Source: an uncultured Bacillota bacterium (GTDB lineage: Bacteria > Bacillota > Clostridia > Peptostreptococcales > Anaerovoracaceae). From it: a stretch of 64,000 nucleotides of DNA. Positions 1 through 9,741 of this stretch are shown here, one piece after another; positions within the stretch are counted from its first letter, which is position 1; every line of letters starts with the position of its first letter. A program made the translations under genes and the position numbers. Where the stretch lies: positions 89,457-153,456 of the forward strand of contig CAKMKG010000023.1 in the NCBI GenBank assembly GCA_927441425.1, read 5' to 3'. Below the pieces are notes generated by a model. That model saw nothing but the letters and a program-made list of their open reading frames with translations, made no database searches and was not told where the DNA came from.

Positions 1-219
1 GCAGAGCAGATCCACACTCTGGCACGGAAAAAATATGCAGTGATTTATATTACCGAGACCCTCGCGGCGCTGATTCCCCAGGATATTGCGCAGTATAAGG
101 ATGAGGCCTTGCCTGCCATTATTCTTATCCCTGGGAAAAAAGGTAGTCTGGGCATCAGCATGAAAAACTTGAAGCTCTCAGTAGAACGAGCGGTTGGTGT
201 TGATATTTTTAATGATTAA
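1..219 (+). CDS. atpF: V-type ATP synthase subunit F (3' part)
   Basis: Partial gene: the reading frame is open from base 1 and ends with TAA at 217-219; the start lies left of the window. The 72 visible residues contain the subunit F C-terminal pattern, with an IYITE strand, an LPAIILIPG strand and a final VERAVGVDIF helix. Subunit F is a small regulatory part of the central stalk that couples ATP turnover in the A3B3 head to rotation and ion transport across the membrane. It lies immediately before subunits A, B and D, as in other bacterial V-type (A/V) ATPase operons. Whether the enzyme moves Na+ or H+ cannot be told, because the K ring subunit is outside the window. Confidence 0.85.
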   Translation, partial: AEQIHTLARKKYAVIYITETLAALIPQDIAQYKDEALPAIILIPGKKGSLGISMKNLKLSVERAVGVDIFND

Positions 220-248
220 TGATCACTTTGGAAGAAGGGAACAGAAAT

Positions 249-2027
249 ATGAGCAAAGGTAGAATTGTAAAAGTATCCGGTCCTCTGGTGGTAGCAACCG
301 GACTGGCCGATGCGAATATGGCGGACGTGGTTCGTGTTGGAGAACAGCGGCTCATCGGTGAGATTCTGAACATGACTGGTGATAGCGCTTTTATTCAGGT
401 ATACGAGGAAACTTCCGGACTAGGGCCGGGTGCTGAGGTGGAAACCACCGGTGCGCCCATGTCCGTGGAATTGGGGCCGGGATTGGTTGGCACTATTTAT
501 GACGGAATCCAGCGGCCCTTGGAAGAGATCATGAAAATCACCGGGCCAACCATCACGCGAGGCATAGAAGTGCCTTCTCTGAATCGTGAGACCCAATGGG
601 AATTTACAGCTGTGGCCAAAGAAGGTGATCAACTGACCGGAGGCGATATCCTCGGAACTGTGCAGGAAGGTCCTGTAGTCCTGCACAAAATTATGGTTCC
701 TCCCGGGATGTCAGGCACCCTTCTTTCGATCAGAACAGGTCTCTTTACTGTCATCGACCCCATAGCCACACTGAAAACCTCTGAGGATGAAGTCAAAGAA
801 CTGACCATGATCCAGAGATGGCCCGTGCGTATCGGCAGGCCTTATAAAGAGAAATTTCCGCCTACACAGCCACTCTCAAGCGGGCAGAGGATCATCGACA
901 CGCTCTTCCCGATTGCTAAGGGAGGTACTGCCGCTGTTCCGGGGCCTTTCGGTTCAGGGAAAACTGTGGTGCAGCACCAGCTGGCAAAATGGTCTGATGT
1001 AGACGTGGTAATATATATCGGATGCGGAGAACGCGGCAACGAGATGACCGACGTACTCAGAGAATTTCCCGAGCTTACAGACCCCAGAACGGGAGAATCT
1101 CTCATGAAGCGAACAGTAATGATTGCCAACACTTCCGATATGCCCGTAGCCGCCCGTGAGGCCTCCATATACACGGGAATCACAATTGCAGAGTATTTCC
1201 GGGATATGGGTTATGCAGTAGCGGTTATAGCAGATTCTACTTCCCGCTGGGCGGAAGCCCTTCGTGAGATGTCCGGACGTCTGGAAGAAATGCCCGGAGA
1301 AGAAGGATATCCCGCATATCTGAGTTCTCGACTGGCTCAGTTCTATGAACGAGCCGGTACGGTAGCCTGTATCGGTACCGAAGCGCGTCAGGGCTCTCTT
1401 ACTGCTATTGGTGCGGTATCTCCTCCCGGAGGTGATATTTCCGAACCTGTATCCCAGGGAACCATGCGAATTGTCAAGGTTTTCTGGGGACTGGATGCAA
1501 GCTTGGCTTACCGGCGACATTTCCCGGCGATCAACTGGCTCACTTCTTATTCCTTGTATCTCGATGCCCTGAAGCCTTGGTATGATGAGCATCTGGGGAA
1601 AGATTACTTCTTAAACAGGGAAAAAGCATTGCGTATGCTTCAGGAAGAAGCTACCCTCAACGAAATTGTTCAACTGGTGGGCAAGGACTCTCTTTCTCCC
1701 GAAGATCAGCTGACACTGGAAACAGCAAAAATGATCCGGGAAGATTTTCTCCAGCAGAATGCTTTCGTGGATATCGATAGCTACTCCTCCTATGATCGGC
1801 AGGCAAAGCTGATGCATCTGATCCTGAAATATGATGCGCTGGTTAGGGCTGCGCTGGAACATTGCCCGGATCTTCAAGGACTGTTCTGCATTTCCGTCAG
1901 AGAAAAAATAGGGCGAGCAAAATGTGTACCGGAAGCGGAGTACAGGCAAGTATATCAGGAAATTGAAGAATGGATGGAAAAAGAAATCGATGCCATTGCG
2001 GCAAAAGGAGGTCGGGAAAATGATTAA
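249..2027 (+). CDS. atpA: V-type ATP synthase catalytic subunit A
   Basis: Catalytic subunit of the V1 head, 592 residues, which binds and hydrolyses or makes ATP. The Walker A motif GPFGSGKT is at about residues 232-239, followed by the GCGERGNEM block and the [20 protein letters not shown] region typical of the family. An upstream ATG at 219 is in frame, but the start at 249 is preferred: it has GGAAGAAGGGA just upstream and gives the normal N terminus [12 protein letters not shown]. No intein is present; the length is normal. The last 8 bases overlap the start of subunit B (ATGATTAA), so the two are probably translationally coupled. Confidence 0.96.
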   Translation: MSKGRIVKVSGPLVVATGLADANMADVVRVGEQRLIGEILNMTGDSAFIQVYEETSGLGPGAEVETTGAPMSVELGPGLVGTIYDGIQRPLEEIMKITGPTITRGIEVPSLNRETQWEFTAVAKEGDQLTGGDILGTVQEGPVVLHKIMVPPGMSGTLLSIRTGLFTVIDPIATLKTSEDEVKELTMIQRWPVRIGRPYKEKFPPTQPLSSGQRIIDTLFPIAKGGTAAVPGPFGSGKTVVQHQLAKWSDVDVVIYIGCGERGNEMTDVLREFPELTDPRTGESLMKRTVMIANTSDMPVAAREASIYTGITIAEYFRDMGYAVAVIADSTSRWAEALREMSGRLEEMPGEEGYPAYLSSRLAQFYERAGTVACIGTEARQGSLTAIGAVSPPGGDISEPVSQGTMRIVKVFWGLDASLAYRRHFPAINWLTSYSLYLDALKPWYDEHLGKDYFLNREKALRMLQEEATLNEIVQLVGKDSLSPEDQLTLETAKMIREDFLQQNAFVDIDSYSSYDRQAKLMHLILKYDALVRAALEHCPDLQGLFCISVREKIGRAKCVPEAEYRQVYQEIEEWMEKEIDAIAAKGGREND

Positions 2028-3405
2028 GGAATATCGTACGATACAGGAGATTTCCGGCCCTCTAATGATAGTCCGCAAGGTACAAGATGTAACATATGAT
2101 GAGTTGGCAGAAATCGAATTGCCCAACGGTCAACTGCGGCGCTGCAAGGTGCTGGAGGTCCATGAAGACAAGGCGGTGGTTCAGCTTTTTGAAAGCTCAG
2201 CAGGAATCAATCTGGCGCAGTCCAAGGTCCGCTTTCTGGGCCACACCTTAGAGCTGGGTGTCTCCGGCGATATGTTGGGCCGGGTTTTCAGCGGAATGGG
2301 AGTTCCGATTGACGGGGGCCCGGAAATTCTTGCGGAGGAGCACCGAGACATCAACGGACTTCCCATGAATCCAGCAGCACGGGACTATCCTTCCGAATTT
2401 ATTCAGACGGGTATTTCCACCATCGACGGACTGAACACCTTGGTGCGGGGACAGAAGCTTCCGATCTTTTCCGGATCGGGACTGCCTCATGCGGATTTGG
2501 CAGCACAGATTGCCCGTCAGGCTAAGGTGTTGGGTACCTCCTCCAATTTTGCGGTAGTCTTTGCTGCCATCGGGATCACTTTTGAGGAGGCCAACTTCTT
2601 TGTTCAGGAGTTTCGCCGTACAGGAGCCATCGATCGTACCGTGCTCTTTACCAACTTGGCAAATGACCCCGCAGTTGAACGTATCTCCACGCCACGTATG
2701 GCTTTAACTGCTGCAGAGTATCTTGCGTTTGAAAAAGGAATGCACGTACTTGTCATTCTGACAGATATCACCAACTACGCAGAAGCTCTTCGGGAGGTTT
2801 CCGCTGCCCGTAAAGAAGTTCCCGGACGCCGTGGATATCCCGGATACCTTTATACGGATCTGGCGACGATGTATGAACGAGCCGGCCGCCGGCTGGGGTA
2901 TGAAGGCTCCATTACAATGATCCCTATCCTGACCATGCCGGAAGATGACAAGACGCACCCCATCCCTGACCTCACCGGATATATTACTGAGGGGCAGATC
3001 ATTCTTTCCAGAGAGCTGTTCCGGAAGGGGATCCGTCCTCCTGTAGACGTGCTTCCCTCCCTTTCCAGACTGAAGGACAAAGGAATCGGAAAAGGAAAGA
3101 CCAGAGAGGACCACTCCGGCACCATGAACCAGCTCTTTGCCGCCTATGCGACAGGAAAGGAAATGAAGGAGCTCATGGCTATCCTGGGTGAAGCCGCTCT
3201 CTGCGAAACCGATTTGCTTTTCGCAAGATTTGCTGATGAGTTTGAACGACGCTATGTGGGTCAGGGCAATGATGTAAACCGATCCATCGAAGAAACATTG
3301 GATCTCGGATGGGAGCTTCTGTCCATGCTGCCGGTTTCTGAGCTCAAACGAATTAACACCGACCTCATTGACAAATATCTGCCGTGTAAGTGTAAGAAAG
3401 ATTAA
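2020..3405 (+). CDS. atpB: V-type ATP synthase subunit B
   Basis: Non-catalytic B subunit of the V1 head, 461 residues, forming the alternating A3B3 hexamer. It begins [18 protein letters not shown] at the ATG at 2020, with AAAGGAGG about 10 bases upstream; longer upstream in-frame starts would run into subunit A and are rejected. As usual for B, the P-loop is degenerate ([19 protein letters not shown]) while the [20 protein letters not shown] block is conserved. It overlaps subunit A by 8 bases and is followed after 17 bases by subunit D, so it belongs to the same operon. Confidence 0.95.
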   Translation: MIKEYRTIQEISGPLMIVRKVQDVTYDELAEIELPNGQLRRCKVLEVHEDKAVVQLFESSAGINLAQSKVRFLGHTLELGVSGDMLGRVFSGMGVPIDGGPEILAEEHRDINGLPMNPAARDYPSEFIQTGISTIDGLNTLVRGQKLPIFSGSGLPHADLAAQIARQAKVLGTSSNFAVVFAAIGITFEEANFFVQEFRRTGAIDRTVLFTNLANDPAVERISTPRMALTAAEYLAFEKGMHVLVILTDITNYAEALREVSAARKEVPGRRGYPGYLYTDLATMYERAGRRLGYEGSITMIPILTMPEDDKTHPIPDLTGYITEGQIILSRELFRKGIRPPVDVLPSLSRLKDKGIGKGKTREDHSGTMNQLFAAYATGKEMKELMAILGEAALCETDLLFARFADEFERRYVGQGNDVNRSIEETLDLGWELLSMLPVSELKRINTDLIDKYLPCKCKKD

Positions 3406-3422
3406 CAGGGGGGCAATAACAG

Positions 3423-4079
3423 ATGGCTACCTCATCAACAACCAATATGACCCGAATGGAGCTGACCCGTTTGAAACATCGGCTCAAAACAGCCCGAAGA
3501 GGTCACAAACTTCTGAAAGACAAAAGGGATGAACTGATGAAGCAGTTCCTTACGATCGTCCGGCTGAACAAAGAGCTTCGAATCAATGTAGAAGAGGCTC
3601 TCATGAAAGCCCATGCTTCCTTTACGGTAGCGTCAGCCCTCATGTCACCCAATATGCTGGAACAAGCCCTGCTTTACCCAAAGCAGAGCGTGTCCCTAAA
3701 CGTTCAATACCAGAACATCATGAGCGTCAATGTGCCGGTATTTGAGTTCAAGACCCGTAGCGAAGACCCGGGTGAAATCTTTCCCTACGGCTTTGCCATG
3801 ACATCAGGAGAACTGGATACAGCAGTGGATGCTCTCTCCCGTGTGTTTCAGGATATGCTGAAGCTGGCAGAAGTAGAAAAAACCACACAGCTGCTAGCAG
3901 AAGAAATCGAAAAGACCAGGCGTCGGGTCAGTGCGCTGGAATATGTCATGATACCGAATATGATGGAAAAGATTCGGTACATTTCCATGAAGCTGGAGGA
4001 GAATGAACGGGGAAACATTACCCGTCTCATGAAGGTAAAGGATATGATCCTGAAAGAAGCCCATGGGTACCAAGACTGA
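3423..4079 (+). CDS. atpD: V-type ATP synthase subunit D
   Basis: Central rotor shaft subunit, 218 residues, mostly alpha helical. The N-terminal TRMELTRLKHRLKTARRGHKLLKDKRDELM block is the hallmark of the V-type D family (positions 11-40), and the C-terminal helix again pairs with it as a coiled coil (RRRVSALEYVMIPNMMEKIRYI). The ATG at 3423 is preceded by AGGGGGGCAA. This is the last gene of the ATPase operon; no clear rho-independent terminator is seen before the pyr promoter at 4106, so some read-through is possible. Confidence 0.95.
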   Translation: MATSSTTNMTRMELTRLKHRLKTARRGHKLLKDKRDELMKQFLTIVRLNKELRINVEEALMKAHASFTVASALMSPNMLEQALLYPKQSVSLNVQYQNIMSVNVPVFEFKTRSEDPGEIFPYGFAMTSGELDTAVDALSRVFQDMLKLAEVEKTTQLLAEEIEKTRRRVSALEYVMIPNMMEKIRYISMKLEENERGNITRLMKVKDMILKEAHGYQD

Positions 4080-4105
4080 CGATGAAAATATTTTAATTTA
4101 TATCC

Positions 4106-4134
4106 TTGACGAATCGATAGCAGTATGATATTAT
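4106..4134 (+). promoter_or_regulatory. Probable sigma-A promoter of the pyr operon
   Basis: TTGACG (4106-4111) and TATTAT (4129-4134) are separated by exactly 17 bp. Initiation would fall near 4141, giving an untranslated leader of about 190 nt before pyrB that contains the short ORF and terminator described next. Confidence 0.7.
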
Positions 4135-4170
4135 ACTGGAGATTTAAGCGAAACAAGAAAGGGTATAAAA

Positions 4171-4281
4171 ATGGTATTAAAGAAACATCGACTGAAATAT
4201 AAAAAAAGTGTGCCTACCGTAAAGGGATTACTATTTTTCCCGGCAGGTGTCGTGTTTCCAACTCTTTTTATTAATCATTAA
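4171..4281 (+). CDS. Putative pyr operon leader peptide (PyrL-like)
   Basis: A 36-codon ORF in the leader of the pyrimidine operon: [10 protein letters not shown], then [18 protein letters not shown] and FPTLFINH. It starts at an ATG 9 bases after a GAAAGGG ribosome site. Its second half is encoded by T-rich RNA, including two runs of five U (about 4231-4235 and 4264-4268), and its TAA stop (4279-4281) forms the base of the terminator stem that follows. This is the geometry of the enterobacterial pyrBI attenuator: when UTP is low the polymerase slows in the U-rich segment, the ribosome catches up and blocks the hairpin. The arrangement is seen in the sequence; the mechanism is inferred by analogy. 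The peptide itself has no family I recognise. Confidence 0.6.
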   Translation: MVLKKHRLKYKKSVPTVKGLLFFPAGVVFPTLFINH

Positions 4282-4308
4282 GTCTTCCTTTTTGGAAGAC
4301 TTTTTTTT
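4280..4308 (+). terminator. Attenuator terminator upstream of pyrB
   Basis: A 9-bp perfect stem AAGTCTTCC (4280-4288) / GGAAGACTT (4294-4302), with a TTTTT loop and eight T at 4301-4308. It lies between the leader peptide stop codon and the pyrB ribosome site (AAGGAGGGA, 4315-4323), so it can end transcription before the structural genes. A terminating ribosome would cover the left arm of the stem. Confidence 0.85.
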
Positions 4309-4328
4309 ATGCGCAAGGAGGGATCAGT

Positions 4329-5252
4329 GTGTTAAAAGGAAGAAGTTTTTTAGAACCGATGGATTTTTCAACGGAAGAACTGGAGGAGCTGTTTGTATTG
4401 GCGGATAAGATCATCCAAGAACCTGAGCATTACACAAAGGTCTGCGAGGGTAAACTTCTGGCCACCTTATTCTACGAACCCAGCACCAGGACCAGATTCA
4501 GCTTTGAAGCGGCAATGCTGCGACTGGGAGGTCAGGTGATCGGCTTTTCCGAGCCGAATTCAAGTTCCGTTTCAAAGGGAGAAAGCATTTCCGATACCAT
4601 TCGGACAGTTGCCTGTTATGCTGATATGGCGGTGATGAGACATCCGAAGGAGGGTGCGCCTAAGGTTGCCGCTGCCAGCACCGATATGCCTGTGGTCAAC
4701 GCGGGAGACGGCGGCCATCAGCACCCAACCCAGACCCTTACCGATCTTCTGACCATTCGAAAGGAAAAAGGAGGCTTTGACAATATTGTCGTCGGCCTTT
4801 GCGGTGACTTGAAATTCGGTAGGACGGTTCATTCCCTGATTAAAGCCTTGTCAAGATATGAGAATGTTTCCTTTATCCTGATATCCCCGGAGGAACTGAG
4901 AATACCCGAATATGTCAGAAAGGAAATACTGTGCAGAAATAAGATTCCATTTGAAGAGGTGGAAAATATGCAGGAAGCGCTTCCAAAGCTGGATGTTCTC
5001 TATATGACGAGAGTTCAGCGGGAACGCTTTTTTAACGAAGAGGACTATGTTCGGCTGAAGGACAGATATATCCTGGACGGCTCGAAAATGAAGCTTGCAA
5101 AGCAAGATATGATGGTGCTTCATCCACTTCCTAGAGTCAATGAGATTGCCACTGAGGTAGATAGCGACCCGAGAGCACTCTATTTTAAACAGGCAAAATA
5201 CGGGATGTACATCCGCATGGCATTGATTATGGGTTTGTTGGGTATTGCGTAA
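4329..5252 (+). CDS. pyrB: Aspartate carbamoyltransferase, catalytic chain
   Basis: Condenses carbamoyl phosphate with aspartate to carbamoyl aspartate, the committed step of UMP synthesis. It has 307 residues; the carbamoyl phosphate loop STRTRFSFE is near residue 54, with HPTQTLTDL in the middle and the aspartate-domain HPLPR motif near residue 262. The start is GTG at 4329 with AAGGAGGGA 6 bases upstream. It is followed by pyrI, so the enzyme is expected to be the allosteric c6r6-type holoenzyme inhibited by CTP or UTP, rather than the unregulated trimer of many Firmicutes. Confidence 0.96.
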   Translation: MLKGRSFLEPMDFSTEELEELFVLADKIIQEPEHYTKVCEGKLLATLFYEPSTRTRFSFEAAMLRLGGQVIGFSEPNSSSVSKGESISDTIRTVACYADMAVMRHPKEGAPKVAAASTDMPVVNAGDGGHQHPTQTLTDLLTIRKEKGGFDNIVVGLCGDLKFGRTVHSLIKALSRYENVSFILISPEELRIPEYVRKEILCRNKIPFEEVENMQEALPKLDVLYMTRVQRERFFNEEDYVRLKDRYILDGSKMKLAKQDMMVLHPLPRVNEIATEVDSDPRALYFKQAKYGMYIRMALIMGLLGIA

Positions 5253-5310
5253 TCGTGTAGGTAGCGGATCACATCAAAGAATCCGATTGAGTAAATAAGG
5301 AGGTAAGGAT

Positions 5311-5781
5311 ATGGTAGTTATCGACAGTATTAAAACAGGCATCGTCATCGATCATATTACAGCGGGACTTGGTATGAAGATATTGGAATATCTGGATATC
5401 GATACGACAAAGGACACCGTCGCTCTGATCATGCATGCGGTAAGCAGCAAATACGGCAGAAAGGACGTTGTTAAAATTGAAAATGTGTCCGACATCGATT
5501 TGGCTGCATTGGGTATCATTGATCCAAAGGTAACGGTGAATTATATCGAGGATCACATCATTCGGGAAAAAGTACATATCACCATACCGGAAAGAGTCGT
5601 CAACATTATAAAATGCAACAATCCCCGGTGTGTGACCTCCGTTGAGGCGGGAGCACCACAAATCTTCCATCTCATCGACGGAGAAAACAGAGAGTACCGA
5701 TGCGAATACTGTGATGAGATTATCTCCATGAAAGGTGGATACAGCAATGAGATTATTCATAAGCAATGGTTTGATCGTTGA
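5311..5781 (+). CDS. pyrI: Aspartate carbamoyltransferase, regulatory chain
   Basis: A 156-residue regulatory chain that binds nucleotides in its N-terminal domain and contacts PyrB through a C-terminal zinc domain. The four zinc ligands are visible as C-x4-C (CNNPRC) and C-x2-C (CEYC) in the last third. The N-terminal domain has the nucleotide site pattern GIVIDHITAG. The start ATG at 5311 follows AAGGAGG. The end overlaps the start of pyrC by 35 bases, an unusually long overlap in another frame that suggests coupled translation. Confidence 0.95.
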   Translation: MVVIDSIKTGIVIDHITAGLGMKILEYLDIDTTKDTVALIMHAVSSKYGRKDVVKIENVSDIDLAALGIIDPKVTVNYIEDHIIREKVHITIPERVVNIIKCNNPRCVTSVEAGAPQIFHLIDGENREYRCEYCDEIISMKGGYSNEIIHKQWFDR

Positions 5782-7048
5782 TCCGGAAAACAATCTGGAA
5801 GCCATAGGTGATCTGATGGTTGAAGACGGAGTGATTCGAGAAATCAGTCTGTATCGAAACAAAAGTCGGAGGGATTCAGATAAGGATATGGTGAAACATG
5901 AACTTCTGCCTGGGGACATCCATGTAGATGCCAAGGGTAAGTGGATCGTTCCGGGACTCATAGATCTGCATGTCCATCTGAGGGAGCCTGGACAGGAATA
6001 CAAGGAGGACATTGAAAGCGGGTGCAGGAGTGCAGCAAAGGGGGGATTTACAACAATCTGCTGTATGCCCAATACCAACCCGGTCATCGACTGCCCCTAT
6101 GTTGTTCTAACAATCGGCAGCAAAGCTGAGGAAGGGAACGGGGTTCAAGTACTGTGTATCGGAGCGGTCTCAAAAGGTCAGGAGGGAAAGGAGCTTGCAG
6201 ATTATGAAGGTATGATTCGTACAGGCACCCATTTGACGAAGCTGAAGGGGAGCGGAATCTGCGGCATCAGTGAAGATGGAAAAACGGTGCAGGACAGCAA
6301 CCTTATGCTGACTGCCATGATAAAAGCGAGAGAGTTGGGGCTTACGTTTTTTTCCCATGCAGAGCCGGAAGTGGAAATCGTGCAAAGGGATCTAGTGTTG
6401 GCGGAAGCCACCGGATGCAGTCTCCATTTCTGTCATATCAGTAAAAAGGAAAGCCTTGCACTGATTCGTGAAGCGAAGAAGAGAGGCGTTCCGGTGACTG
6501 CGGAAACCGCTCCCCATTATTTTACTTTGACCGACAACGACGTGAACGGAGATTCCAATAAAAAAATGAATCCGCCCCTAAGGGGGACCGAGGATATAGA
6601 GGCGGTAAGGCTAGCTTTGAAGGATGGTACCATTGATGTGATCGCAACAGACCATGCCCCACATCACGAAAAGGAAAAAAGACTTCCTTATCATGAAGCG
6701 CCCAACGGAGTAATCGGGCTGGAAACCAGCTTCTCCGTCAGCTATACCGAGCTGGTTAGGAAGGGTATTCTCACTCCGTTGGAGCTCATTACGAAGATGA
6801 GCACCAAACCTGCTGCAGTATTGGGCATCAACAGAGGCAGTCTTTGGATCGGAAAACCGGCGGATTTGACCATCATTGATGTGGACCAGGAGTATGAAAT
6901 CCGCTCGGATACCTTTGCTTCGAAAGGAAAAAACTCGCCCTTTCTCGGAAAAAGAGTCTATGGGCAGGCAGTGTATACGATTGTTGGGGGACAGATCGTC
7001 TGGAGCAACAATCAGAAAACGATTGACAGGAGGTATGAAAATGATTGA
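5747..7048 (+). CDS. pyrC: Dihydroorotase
   Basis: Zinc amidohydrolase that closes carbamoyl aspartate to dihydroorotate; 433 residues, the class I (PyrC-long) type. The metal-binding DLHVHLREPG motif is near residue 69 and the distal ATDHAPH motif near residue 302. I choose ATG 5747 (MRLFISNGLIVDPEN) because AAAGGTGG lies about 8 bases upstream; a GTG at 5735 is in frame but has no spacing for a ribosome site. It overlaps pyrI by 35 bases and pyrF by 8. Confidence 0.94.
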   Translation: MRLFISNGLIVDPENNLEAIGDLMVEDGVIREISLYRNKSRRDSDKDMVKHELLPGDIHVDAKGKWIVPGLIDLHVHLREPGQEYKEDIESGCRSAAKGGFTTICCMPNTNPVIDCPYVVLTIGSKAEEGNGVQVLCIGAVSKGQEGKELADYEGMIRTGTHLTKLKGSGICGISEDGKTVQDSNLMLTAMIKARELGLTFFSHAEPEVEIVQRDLVLAEATGCSLHFCHISKKESLALIREAKKRGVPVTAETAPHYFTLTDNDVNGDSNKKMNPPLRGTEDIEAVRLALKDGTIDVIATDHAPHHEKEKRLPYHEAPNGVIGLETSFSVSYTELVRKGILTPLELITKMSTKPAAVLGINRGSLWIGKPADLTIIDVDQEYEIRSDTFASKGKNSPFLGKRVYGQAVYTIVGGQIVWSNNQKTIDRRYEND

Positions 7049-7952
7049 CCGATTAATGAACCGAATTGAAAAGCTCGCAAATCCCACCGTGGTTGGTTTG
7101 GATCCCACCTATGAGATGATGCCTCAAACCATACGAGAAGAGATGATTGAGAGGTATGGAAAAACGACGGAAGCGGTGGGGAAGATGTTCCTGCGCTTTA
7201 ATCAGGAAATCATCAATCATATCATGGATTTGGTTCCTGCGGTAAAATTACAGATTGCAATGTACGAAAAATATGGAATAGAAGGCCTTACGGCATATAC
7301 ACAGACCATCTCTTATGCAAAAGCGATGGGACTCCTTGTAATCGGTGACATCAAACGAGGGGATATCGCATCAACTGCTGCAGCTTATGCAGCCCATTTG
7401 GGCGGTGTGGAAATCGAGGGACTGCGGCTTGATCCGTGGAACGAGGATGCGGTCACCTTGAATCCCTATATGGGCTTTGATGGGATTGAGCCCTTTCTTT
7501 CGCCTTGTAATCAGTATGACAAGAGTATCTTCATTCTGGTGAAAACCAGCAATCCATCAGGGAAGGAAATTCAGGATCTCATTGCAGACGGCAGGCCGGT
7601 CTACGCGCACACAGCCCAATTGGTCAGCAAATGGGGTGAATTGGCCATGGGAATAAATGGATACAGCAGGGTTGCTGCAGTGGTTGGAGCCACTTATCAA
7701 GAGCAGGGCCTGGAGCTGCGAAAAAAGATGCCACATACATTTTTTCTGATACCGGGCTATGGAGCACAAGGAGCTTCCGGTGACGATATCAGAGGATATT
7801 TCGACCGAGACGGAAGAGGTTGTATCGTGAACTCTTCGAGAGGGATCATCGCGGCATATCAGAAAGACGGCAAATGCGGTGCGCATCATTTTGCTGAGGA
7901 GGCCAGGGAAGCAGTGCTGGCGATGAAATGCGACTTGGGGGGGATTTCATGA
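7041..7952 (+). CDS. pyrF: Orotidine 5'-phosphate decarboxylase (type 2)
   Basis: Converts OMP to UMP, the last step of the pathway; 303 residues, the longer type 2 subfamily. The active site block GDIKRGDI is present near residue 99 and VVGLDP near the N terminus binds the substrate. The start at 7041 lies 7 bases after AGGAGG (7028-7033); the ATG at 7035 is too close to that site. The start overlaps pyrC (ATGATTGA) and the stop overlaps pyrK (ATGA), consistent with tight coupling in the operon. Confidence 0.94.
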   Translation: MIDRLMNRIEKLANPTVVGLDPTYEMMPQTIREEMIERYGKTTEAVGKMFLRFNQEIINHIMDLVPAVKLQIAMYEKYGIEGLTAYTQTISYAKAMGLLVIGDIKRGDIASTAAAYAAHLGGVEIEGLRLDPWNEDAVTLNPYMGFDGIEPFLSPCNQYDKSIFILVKTSNPSGKEIQDLIADGRPVYAHTAQLVSKWGELAMGINGYSRVAAVVGATYQEQGLELRKKMPHTFFLIPGYGAQGASGDDIRGYFDRDGRGCIVNSSRGIIAAYQKDGKCGAHHFAEEAREAVLAMKCDLGGIS

Positions 7953-8794
7953 CAAAGAAAATAATCGAAGCACAGGTGATCAGCAATCAGAAAATCGCTG
8001 AGGGTATTTTCCGGATTACACTGGACTGCGCTGCTGCTGCCGACGCTACGGAATCCTTCAATGCGAAACCCGGACAGTTTATCAATCTATACCCTCGGGA
8101 CAAGAGCATGCTTTTGCCCAGACCGATCAGCATCTGCTTCACAGAAAGAAATCGGATCACGCTGGTTTATCGTGTGGTTGGAAACGGAACCAGGGAGCTA
8201 TCTTGCCACAAGGAGGGAGACGGTCTTCAAATCAGCACTCCGCTGGGGCAAGGCTATCATATCGAAGCAATGTTCGAAGCGATCAATCAAGATCCATCCG
8301 ATCACAAGACAATTGCCCTTGTTGCCGGCGGATTAGGGATACCACCCATGTTGGAGCTTGCGAAAACCATTCGAACACAGATCGGAGAAGACAGGAGGAT
8401 CAAATTAATCGCTTTTCTGGGATTTCAGGAAAAAGCCTTTTTAATAGAGGAATTGAGCTCCTTCTGCCACGAGGTACATGTCGCAACGGAAAAGGGCGAT
8501 TTTGGGTTTCATGGAACTGTATTGGAATTGATGGAAATGCAAAATATTGTTGTAGATTACTATTTTTCCTGTGGGCCAAAACCGATGCTGAAAGCCCTTG
8601 CAGCACACTGTCATAGAATAGAGAAACCACTGCAGGTATCCCTTGAAGAGCGAATGGGCTGCGGGTATGGTGCCTGCGTCGGCTGCACCTGCAAGACGAA
8701 GGAAGAAAAGGACGGTCTTATGAGAGTAACCCCCAAAAAGGTATGCAAGGATGGGCCAGTGTTTTTTGGAGAAGAGGTGATTTGGAGTGAGTAA
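7949..8794 (+). CDS. pyrK: Dihydroorotate dehydrogenase electron transfer subunit
   Basis: FAD and [2Fe-2S] protein that passes electrons from PyrD to NAD+; 281 residues. It has the flavin-binding RPISIC motif near residue 51, the NAD-site GGLGIPP near residue 126, and a C-terminal cluster motif CGYGACVGCTC plus a distal Cys (KKVCKDGP). Start at ATG 7949 after GGGGGGAT, sharing ATGA with the pyrF stop. The pairing with a class 1B PyrD shows that the cell reduces NAD+ rather than fumarate or quinone at this step. Confidence 0.95.
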   Translation: MTKKIIEAQVISNQKIAEGIFRITLDCAAAADATESFNAKPGQFINLYPRDKSMLLPRPISICFTERNRITLVYRVVGNGTRELSCHKEGDGLQISTPLGQGYHIEAMFEAINQDPSDHKTIALVAGGLGIPPMLELAKTIRTQIGEDRRIKLIAFLGFQEKAFLIEELSSFCHEVHVATEKGDFGFHGTVLELMEMQNIVVDYYFSCGPKPMLKALAAHCHRIEKPLQVSLEERMGCGYGACVGCTCKTKEEKDGLMRVTPKKVCKDGPVFFGEEVIWSE

Positions 8795-9731
8795 ACAGGA
8801 CTTGAATCTGGATGTAAGCAAGCATCGTAATCTGGACTTGAGAGTTTCTATCGCAGGCATTACCTTGGAAAATCCAATTACGACTGCATCAGGAACCTTT
8901 TCCGCAAAAGAAAGCGGTGCCTTTTATGATATTGATGAATTGGGTGCCATCATAACAAAGGGTGTATCCATAGCGCCTTGGGAGGGGAATCCCACACCGA
9001 GAATTGCGGAGACCTATGGTGGTATGCTGAATTCCGTCGGTCTGCAGAATCCGGGTATCGATTCGTTTATCAAGGAAGAACTGCCGTATCTGAGGACATT
9101 CGGCCCTAGAATTGTGGTTAATGTTGTCGGAAAATCAATTGGAGAGTATTGCTCTGCAGTAGAAAAGCTAAACGACACAGAGGTTGATATGCTGGAAATC
9201 AATATCTCCTGCCCCAATATAAAAGAAGGTGGAATCAGCTTTGGTGCCGATGAAAAACTGGCGGCAGAGCTAACCAGAGAAGTCAGAAAGTATTCGAAAA
9301 AACCAATCCTCATGAAGCTGACGCCCAATGTCTCGGATATAACTGAAATTGCAAGGGCAGTGGAAGCAGAAGGCGCAGACGGTATCTCACTGATCAACAC
9401 CTTGCTGGGGATGAAAATCGATATACATAATAAAAGAACTGTGCTGTGGAATAAGACGGGTGGACTGTCCGGTCCGGCGATCAAGCCCGTTGCAGTGAGA
9501 ATGGTTTATCAGGTGCGGCGATCGGTATGCATACCGATTATCGGTCTTGGAGGTATCATGACCGGTGAGGATGCGGTGGAATTTTTGATGGCAGGAGCCG
9601 ATGCAGTATCCATAGGAACCGCTGCACTGATTGATCCGACAGCACCGGTACGAATTAAAAGTGAGCTGATCGGATTTATGAATCGGTACGGATATCAAAA
9701 TTTGCAGCAGATTAGAGAATCGATGCTATAA
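8787..9731 (+). CDS. pyrD: Dihydroorotate dehydrogenase, class 1B catalytic subunit
   Basis: FMN enzyme that oxidises dihydroorotate to orotate; 314 residues. Conserved blocks are TTASGTF near the N terminus, LEINISCPN containing the catalytic Cys region, LMKLTPNV, and the phosphate-binding GLGGIMTGEDA. It starts with GTG at 8787, overlaps pyrK by 8 bases and is paired with it as the PyrDB-PyrK heterotetramer. A short N-terminal extension of about 14 residues before LDLRVSIAG is slightly longer than usual. Confidence 0.95.
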   Translation: MSKQDLNLDVSKHRNLDLRVSIAGITLENPITTASGTFSAKESGAFYDIDELGAIITKGVSIAPWEGNPTPRIAETYGGMLNSVGLQNPGIDSFIKEELPYLRTFGPRIVVNVVGKSIGEYCSAVEKLNDTEVDMLEINISCPNIKEGGISFGADEKLAAELTREVRKYSKKPILMKLTPNVSDITEIARAVEAEGADGISLINTLLGMKIDIHNKRTVLWNKTGGLSGPAIKPVAVRMVYQVRRSVCIPIIGLGGIMTGEDAVEFLMAGADAVSIGTAALIDPTAPVRIKSELIGFMNRYGYQNLQQIRESML

Positions 9732-9741
9732 GGAGGGAAAG

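Noticed and set aside
954..1592. Long minus-strand frame inside the ATPase A gene, and similar antisense frames over other genes
   Set aside because: They are antisense shadows of well-conserved genes, with no start signal and no recognisable product.
4106..4328. PyrR-binding attenuator
   Set aside because: I see no PyrR-type anti-antiterminator sequence or competing stem; the leader ORF and the stop-overlapping terminator explain the region better.
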